Below the pieces are notes generated by a model. The model worked only from the letters and a program-made list of their open reading frames with translations. It made no database searches and had not been told where the DNA came from. Shown here one piece after another: positions 57,841-64,000 of a stretch of 64,000 nt of DNA. This DNA is from Aquatica leii (Eukaryota; Arthropoda; Insecta; Coleoptera; Lampyridae). The stretch is taken from NCBI GenBank assembly GCA_035610365.1, contig CM069432.1, forward strand, positions 230,476,532-230,540,531, in the 5' to 3' direction. Every line of letters begins with the position of its first letter. Position 1 is the first letter of the stretch. The translations under genes and the position numbers were made by a program.

Positions 57841-58540
57841 AAAAAAACTAAAAAAACACGCTTTTATAAATAACCGAACTAAAAAGAAGAAAATAACTTA
57901 TAATTACAAACAAAATTATTAAATTCAGAGCAATAATATATAATTATAAACAAAATCACTAAATTCAGAGTTAAAAGCGTGGGGTGCATCCGGATACACG
58001 GTAGTCTTTCGCGCCAAGTATCTGTTATTTCTTTTTTTTTGTAATTAATTATATCAATCATTGTTTTAACATGTATTCAGTTCGACTATTGCTGTCAATT
58101 TGTCATTTGACTGATATACATAATACTGTCACTAAATACGACGTTTGAATACATACGTGACGAGATATTCTACAGCTGAACTGTTTTTGTTAAATCTAAT
58201 AATTTTTTTGTAAAGATCAGAGGTTTTTTTTATATTTTGTGTTCACAGAAATAAATTTATCATTGTTTGTAACAATAGTTCAACGTGTACTTGGCGAGAC
58301 ATTATACAGTGAAACTGTTATTTGTAGGATTTTTCTATATTTTTATAACTCTCCCCTTATTGATAGCTGCCTTAAGAATAATTGTAACAATGATTATAGA
58401 TGCACCCCACGCTTTTAACTCTGAATTTAGTGATTTTGTTTATAATTATATATTATTGCTCTGAATTTAATAATTTTGTTTGTAATTATAAATTATTTTT
58501 TTCGGTTATTTATAAAATCGTGTTTTTTTAGTTTTTTTTT
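57841..58540. mobile_element. Fold-back element: ~145-bp inverted repeats around a 408-bp spacer
   Basis: Left arm 57841-57990 and right arm 58399-58540 are inverted copies, almost identical (about 95% by eye, with a small gap near 57880). Both inner ends read GATGCACCCCACGCTTTTAA on the spacer side. Each arm contains a direct duplication of about 37 bases (acaaaattattaaattcaga and acaaaatcactaaattcaga types). The spacer has two diverged copies of a cgagatattctacag / cgagacattatacag segment. No coding capacity; the structure is that of a fold-back or long-TIR non-autonomous transposon. The short frame at 57879-58061 crosses the arm and is not a gene. Confidence 0.75.
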
Positions 58541-58739
58541 TAAACTATTATATATTTTCTATTTTTTAGTTCGGGTACCTATAAAAGCGTGTTTTTTCAA
58601 TTTTCTAAGCTATCATTTATTTTCCGTATTTTAATTCAATTTATCAATAATCAATTTTTGCGGACATGTGATTATGAAATATCTTACGAACTAAAAACGT
58701 ATTGGAAACAGTAGTTATCGACAGTAAGACCTTATTTCT

Positions 58740-59095
58740 TGGGGAGGGAACCTGAGAAACAGCTATCACATCCAAAACAGGCAGCGGGCGCGCAAATTAC
58801 CTGCTCCGACACGAAGTGGTAATAGTGAAATACACTGGAACGATTTAAACGCGATAGGCTTTGTCGAGATGCACGCCAGCGCAGTTCACGCGCTCTGTCA
58901 CTCTCATGCAGAGGATCCCTAAAGAAATCAATTAATCCTGACGATCCTAATTAGGATAATAAAAACTTTTTACTGAATTATTGCATTGTCATCGCTCCGT
59001 GAAACGCATGCAAAGTTTCAAGTTAATCAAACACCTGGAAACCGCTGAAAATTAAGCTGAAAGATTCCGTTACATACATACATACATCTCGAACT
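58740..59095 (+). repeat. Short dispersed repeat ending in (CATA)n
   Basis: GC-richer than its surroundings. The end reads gcaaagtttcaagttaatca, then ctgaaagattccgttacata and (cata)n at 59071-59085. Such endings are typical of SINE-like or LINE-derived short repeats in insects. Start is approximate; I found no clear polymerase III A and B boxes. Confidence 0.4.
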
Positions 59096-59239
59096 AATAA
59101 AAGCGTGTTAAAAATGAACATATTTTGTAGTTTATACCTTAAAACATCACTTACGGCGTATATACAAACTTAGCACATAAGTACGATCAGTTAGAGAATT
59201 ATTTGAAGAAAGTGCGGTATCTGCCTACACAGCCACCTT

Positions 59240-60249
59240 AAAATACAGATTTTTTTCGTGTTGAATGTCTGCCCACATAAAAGTGTAGCCCGATTCAAAA
59301 TAATTCAGTGTTATGTTTTTAGCTCATACTTCATCAGCGTTTACCATTCTAATTAAAAAATAAACAATCACCAGTTTTTATTTTGACTGGCACAATTATC
59401 TAGCCATATTATAATACCTACAGCATCTCTCTGCCTTTTAAAAAACGCGTAATAGGTACTACAAAATCTTCTTTATTCCGTTTACTTATGGTTTTGGGTA
59501 ATATAACAACATATGGTTTTCTTGTTAAATTAAATTTTCTACGAAAACAAAAATTTCGTTGTAAGCAATTAGCCTCTTTAAAAAATGACACGTTTAAACA
59601 TGTACATTATAGATAGTATGACTATTTTTTGCAAATCTGCAGAAACACACACTGTTTTAGTATCAAACGAATTTTCTGATAGTGTTTTATACAAGTTCCG
59701 GTATTCTTTAGCGAGTTAAATGGCTATTTCGGGATATACAAATTAGACAAGAGTTTTGGATATTATTTTCATGTCCATGTAATCTCACTGTGTAGCACAT
59801 ATCACACTCCTTATGTCCAAGTTTTGTAAACGATACATGCTTTTCATTGATCTTTTTACGCTAAGTTTCATACAATAATTTCATCTGTGGAAATTTTTCT
59901 AGAAAGTATTTGTACATAAGCGTAATTGTTATGTCACTGCCAAAATATCAAACATTAGGCGCTTGTTCCTTTCGGTAGTAAGACACGCAGGGGTTGAAAG
60001 ACTCAACATGGGCATTTATATCATTGTCTTCAATTTTTTTGTTAGACGTATTTCTTAAAGGCCCGTCAGTAACGTTAACTGACCTTTTGGAGTTTTTGAT
60101 AACGTGCCATGTAGCACTCGATCATTAATTTTTTTATAGCCTGTTAACGCCAAGTACGTCAATTTGTACTTTCTGCTCCTTTCATTGTTTCTTATCCTTA
60201 TCACCACATTCCCATTCGATTCGTTTCCTAGTTTCGACATACAACGCAT
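59240..60249 (-). pseudogene. Broken insect multicopy transposase-like gene (unnamed family, copy 3)
   Basis: Starts at ATG 60249 (MRCMSKLGNESNG); frame to 60055 holds YKKINDRVLHGTLSKTPKG. Then, with shifts: VESFNPCVSYYRKEQAPNV, MYKYFLEKFPQMK, FTKLGHKECDMC (the Cys motif), a decayed middle, LIAYNEIFVFVENL, and near 59345-59240 FLIRMVNADEV and AKNITLNYFESGYTFMWADI. The closing FEPGHTFMSAD-like segment is characteristic of the family. Stops are frequent throughout. Belongs to the same broad family as the copies at 0.67 and 35.3 kb but to a different branch. Confidence 0.6.
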
Positions 60250-61400
60250 CGTAATTTTAAAAAAGGAACTTTTACTGTGCTAACGATTTTCCGCGGCAGT
60301 GAAATATTAGTTCGGTGAATTCGCTTCACGTGTGTCATCTGGCCAGATTGACCAAGAAGACTGCCACCATTCCAAGCACCTTATTCACAAACATAGCCTA
60401 ATGTAAGAAAAAACGTTTTGCATACCTTGACTGCTTCACCAGTTTTGTTGGTAAAAAAATATGTACATAAATGTATTTTTTTCGATTTTTATTTTATTAT
60501 ATTAAATAATAATTTAAAAAAACTTGTCTTCTTCAAATATTTTGTATTTTACACAACTATACTACAATTGTCTCGACTAATTAATATTTATAGTCATCTT
60601 CAGGTTTCCAATAATTACTTTTGTTGTTTTAAAAGCTTTTTTTGATAATTTTTGTAGTTTAGTATAATCTTTTTAAAATTTCTTGTTCAATTGTCTATTT
60701 TGTCTTTTTAATAATGTTTTTTGTTTATCTAATCTTAATTAAGATAATATTGATTTTTCGTTTGTGTTTTTTTAAATGGAAAGCCAGTGATTTTTTTGCA
60801 ACGAAGCTAACACCAATTTGGTCGAAACAAAAATTAGAAAATTTTTACTTGTATTGAATTTTCATTCTAACTTTCTTATCAGATACTGTATTTTGAATTA
60901 AAAAACGTTTTATTGCTAAAAAATTACATTGGTTAGACGTTTCTTTTATGTTCTTTTTGTTATTACTGTATATTTGTGTAGCTTGCCATTTGGATTTTGA
61001 AAACTAAGTGTATTAGTTGGGCATATCATTAAGTAAAATAGTCTGCTGCGTTATTGTTTAACTCTATATCGGTTATTGTAGCCCAATTGCAACATGATCT
61101 AAACTTGTTTTGTATTATCTAGTAAACTTTAAACCGAGGTACAGGACAACTAGCGGTAGTTTGAAAAGCAAAAAAGTTATCGACTGAGCAGTACGTGATT
61201 GTCTGCTTACATTACAGAAATGGCCGTGAGAAACGCAAAATAATTTTTTATTGTAATTTTGTGATTAGCATGTAAAATAAGATTTACTATGAGAACGATA
61301 TCAATCCTCCAAAAATTTAATAGTTTGGTGTGTTTCTATACAACCATAGAATCCTTCGATGTGGAGGATAGGCACCACTCAGAAATAAAACTCTGTCGTA
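60250..61400. other. No recognisable gene
   Basis: AT-rich; probably includes the 3' flank of PLE-5. The frame 61289-61681 on the plus strand runs antisense through the PLE-5 ribozyme-like motif and is not a gene. Confidence 0.5.
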
Positions 61401-61450
61401 ATTGTGGCTACGTTTCGCTGGCTATTGTGCCAACTTCATCAGGCCAATCT
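61401..61450 (-). ncRNA. Hammerhead-ribozyme-like motif of PLE-5
   Basis: On the minus strand: TTGGC, core CTGATGA (61442-61436), one extra A, stem II GTTGGC / GCCAGC around ACAATA, GAAAC (61416-61412), GTA and GCCACAAT. GGC/GCC plus one further pair form stem I. Same layout as the PLE-2 motif with entirely different stem sequences. Confidence 0.55.
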
Positions 61451-61984
61451 ATATTAATGGTAATTATAATTAATTATAACAGTATAAGAGTAGAACATAT
61501 TACAATAGTCAATATAATTAAAAACTTACGAGCTAGAATAATAAATTACAAATTTACAGTACAAATGAAAACAAACAACAATTATCAAAATCTTATTTGT
61601 TCACCAATATTACGTTTGAGTAAAAAAATAATTGATCTTACCATCACAGTAGAATGTTTAATTTCTGCCAAATATACATAAAATTAAAACCATGGACAAA
61701 GGAGGAAAGTACGAAGACATATAACCTTATACGACACAAACATAACCCACACATAAGCTGAATCTTAATGATAGAATTAAACTAATGTACACTTTAACAA
61801 CTGATAATCGTGAGAATTTGTATTTATAATGATAAGATTAACGTAATTTTGTTAGTTGTTATAAAATTAAGTGACAAACAGTTTAGTAAATACGTTTACA
61901 TTTGCTAATAATGTTGTTATAAATGGGATTCAGATTTTGAGTATCCGTCTTGAAGTTTACATTATCATTATATAAATTAATAAA

Positions 61985-62645
61985 GATCATCCAAAACTTG
62001 TGGATTGTCAAAATCAAAATCATGATTGTCCTCGACATGATGGAAAGTTAGGCCAGTATCTGCAGTTTTTTTTTATTGCAATCATAGTTATGGTTTTTAA
62101 TTCTATCTTTAAGCTTTTGTTTTGTTTGACCGATATAATATTTATTGCATTGTTTACAATTGATTTTATATACAACGTATGATTTGTCTAAGATGTTTTG
62201 TTTTTTAGTTTTGTATAAATATTGTTGTATATAGTGTTATGGTTATAAAGAACAATTTTGACATGATCCGATTTTTTTAAAATGTTAATTATATTATTAC
62301 TTAAACCTGAGATGTTAATAAGTATTTTATATTGTATACTGTTAGTAGGTGAAACATTCGTGTTTAATTTAAGTTGTATGGCTGGTAACAATGGTGTATG
62401 TTTAAAAATGTTCTCGATTAAATGATATGGATAATTGTTATCTTTTAAAATGTTTTTAAGAATCAATAAGTTTTTTCCATGAAATTGTATACTGATAAGT
62501 TTTAAGATTTTATTTATCATACTTTTAATTATGTTAATTTTTTGATTATGAGGATGTCTAGAGAAATAATTAATGATCCTATAGTGGAAGAACATTCTTA
62601 AACCTAGACCATTGTTACCAGCCATACAACTTAAATTAAACACGG
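61985..62645 (-). pseudogene. Penelope-like element remnant with GIY-YIG end (PLE-5)
   Basis: Frame 62643-62188 includes FSRHPHNQKINIIKSMINKI, FHGKNLLILKNILKDNNYP and LIENIFK, the post-RT region of a PLE, then VKIVLYNHNTIYNNIYTKLK. The frame ends at 62188, but another frame immediately carries the GIY-YIG nuclease: SYVVYKINCKQCNKYYIGQT and KQKLKDRIKNHNYDC, then DTGLTFHHVEDNHDFDFDNP to about 61985. The first 19 residues of the open frame come from an inverted duplication (see the repeat entry), not from the PLE coding order. The RT itself is missing upstream. A hammerhead-like motif lies 535 bases downstream. Confidence 0.75.
62359..62644. repeat. 56-bp inverted duplication inside PLE-5
   Basis: Segments 62359-62414 and 62589-62644 are reverse complements with three mismatches, including a 38-base exact block around ttgtatggctggtaacaatg. 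The spacer is 174 bases of PLE coding sequence. The segment is genuine PLE code in one orientation (LLPAIQLKLN) and antisense in the other. Confidence 0.85.
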
Positions 62646-62869
62646 GATCATGTCAAAATTGTTCTCCTTTTTTAATTAAAGAAAACCACAAAACTAAAAG
62701 TACTCTTTTAATAAGATGACGCTTTGATAATATGCCCTGACCTAGTTTGCTTAAATTTACTATGAACAATACCACTATATGAATTTTAAACATTTTCATT
62801 TGGTTCATTATTGGCGACACGGCAACGAGTATGGAGAACATAATTAGTTTTTTTGTTTAAAAACCGGTA
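62646..62869. other. Junction between PLE-5 and Gypsy pol remnant
   Basis: No clear motif. The small frame 62653-62841 on the minus strand (MFSILVAVSP...) is not recognisable. Confidence 0.4.
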
Positions 62870-64000
62870 TATCGCTTAATTTTGCCTTTATGGTATAAAT
62901 TATAATAAGATTTACGTAAATGTAAACTATTTTTTCTTAAATACGTTTTAACATTATTCTGAATTATAAATGATCTTTGAACATTTTTTTTAATTGTTCC
63001 CGGCGCATGTTTTATTATTCGTATTTTGTATTAAAACATTATCATAAGTTTTTTTATATCTATTTTTATCAATTCTAATATGCTGACTTACAATATCAGT
63101 ATTTGTCTTAGGTCTTAGTCACAAAGTATTGCATGGGAATTTATCACGCAAGACCCTAGAATTTAACATTCGAGCTGGTGGGAGAGTAGTACCTGGATAG
63201 GCGTGTTTTTATAATTTAACAAAGCTAAATAAACATTATAATTACTTTCAAAACTCTCTTTGAAAATTTTTTTGCCACATCTACCTTCTTTTCTGCCAAC
63301 AGATTCGATGTAGGATATTTGGGACCAGCAGTCAGCAACTATACTGCAGTTGCAATTATTAATGAACTTCTCAAGTTCAAAATTTGAAAAGGGTATATTA
63401 TTACTAACTATGGTTCCAGGTATCCCATGTACAGAAAAAATCTGTTTTAACGTATGTATTACATTACTAGCAGTTTTATCAAGCAACTCCTTAATTTTGA
63501 TCCAATTACTATAGTAGTCGATTATAAGCAAATAATCATTATTTTTAAAAGTAAAAATATCCATACCTATTTTATTAAGAGGCAATCCAAAATTTCATAT
63601 TGTATAAGAGGTTTTTTAACATTCGGTAAATTAAACTTTTCACAAACTGTACGTTTTTTAACTAAACTTTTAATCTCGGTACTCATACCAGGCCAGTAAA
63701 GTAATGATCTATCCCTACTTTTGCATTTCTTGATGTCCAAGTGACCAGTATGAACAATACCAAGCATTTATTTTCTCATGCAATTATGAATGCTTATTTT
63801 TTTTTAATACAACACGCCGCGCCATCGTAAACTGTAATCATTTTTTAGTTTGTACAAAAGCTTTAGCTCTTTATTTTGTACTTGCGATATTAAGTTAAAG
63901 TATCCAACATTATACCAATCTAAAATTACTTTGAGACTATCATCATTACAGTTTTAGTTGCGCTAAGCGTTTATCATTAATTAATAGTTCAGTAATCATG
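62870..64000 (-). pseudogene. Ty3/Gypsy-type pol: RNase H end and integrase, runs off the window
   Basis: From the right edge: decayed connector (KELKLLYKLKNDYSLRWRGV), frame 63767-63567 with GIVHTGHLDIKKCKSR and LLYWPGMSTEIKSLV (H-H of the zinc finger, second Cys pair partly lost), frame 63585-63163 with the integrase core KIGMDIFTFKNNDYLLIIDY (first Asp), VHGIPGTIVSNN (second Asp is Asn) and FSNFELEKF. The third acid (Glu) may be in the QISYIESVGRKEG region (the S-x-x-E of relatives). Beyond a frameshift near 63190: MLNSRVLRDKFPC, RPKTNTDIVSQHI and a C-terminal YLRKNSLHLRKS near 62930. Inactive by Asp loss and frame breaks. Confidence 0.75.

Noticed and set aside
61289..61681. 130-codon plus frame
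   Set aside because: Runs antisense through the PLE-5 ribozyme-like 3' end; no domain.
62653..62841. 62-codon minus frame between PLE-5 and Gypsy pol
   Set aside because: No recognisable motif; at a junction of two element remnants.
1..64000. CRISPR arrays, operons, rRNA genes
   Set aside because: No regularly spaced identical repeats with unique spacers, and codon, intron and TE content are those of an animal genome.

Overview
This window reads as arthropod, most likely insect, nuclear DNA made almost wholly of transposable-element remains. It is strongly AT-rich. It carries non-LTR retrotransposons, Penelope-like elements (PLEs), Ty3/Gypsy pol pieces, mariner/Tc1, hAT, P-like (THAP) and CryptonI tyrosine-recombinase transposons, and several insect multicopy transposase-like families. 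Two families contain short GT-AG introns. I see no operons, rRNA, convincing tRNA, CRISPR array or conserved single-copy host gene. Several families (CGGBP1-like hAT, Mutator-YqaJ, a Lys/Glu-rich LINE) remind me of aphid, ant and other insect genomes, but the order is not settled by the sequence.

Layout. 0.6-2.5 kb: decayed gene of an unnamed transposase-like family with an internal duplication. 4.6-15.6 kb: a region bounded by 12-bp inverted CCTAGTAGCACA motifs, holding a dispersed repeat (5.4-6.06 kb), a nearly intact two-ORF LINE on the minus strand (LINE-A, 6.1-10.7 kb), and a possible non-autonomous element with subterminal repeats (11.4-12.9 kb). 14.25 and 16.1 kb: hammerhead-ribozyme-like motifs. 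16.9-17.2 kb: three pseudoknot-capable hairpins with compensatory base changes, followed by a broken Mutator-like/YqaJ-exonuclease gene (17.4-19.5 kb). 20.4-21.7 kb: PLE remnant with GIY-YIG domain. 23.8-25.5 kb: PLE with a long intact reverse-transcriptase ORF, no GIY-YIG, and a hammerhead-like motif, abutting a CGGBP1-like hAT pseudogene (25.6-26.7 kb).

29.6-33.3 kb: two CryptonI copies sharing an intron position. 33.8-34.4 kb: mariner with its middle deleted. 34.5-35.25 kb: ~0.3-kb tandem repeat. 35.3-38.5 kb: second copy of the unnamed family, a LINE fragment with RNase H (LINE-B), and a Tc1 fragment. 39.2-41.5 kb: P-like transposase pseudogene with THAP end. 44.1-48.8 kb: purine-rich LINE (LINE-C) bounded by a 23-bp target-site duplication. 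48.8-56 kb: two PLE copies of one family in opposite orientation, flanking a 57-bp hairpin minisatellite, a Gypsy fragment and a DDE transposase pseudogene. 57.8-58.5 kb: fold-back element. 59.2-62.7 kb: third copy of the unnamed family and another PLE with an internal inverted duplication. 62.9-64 kb: Gypsy-type integrase running off the window.

The pieces do not form one pathway; this is a graveyard and landing zone for mobile DNA. The best candidates for undescribed biology are the covarying hairpin array in front of the Mutator-YqaJ gene, the ribozyme-like motifs tied to PLEs, and the intron shared by the two CryptonI copies. All family names come from recognising motifs by eye; no database search was run.
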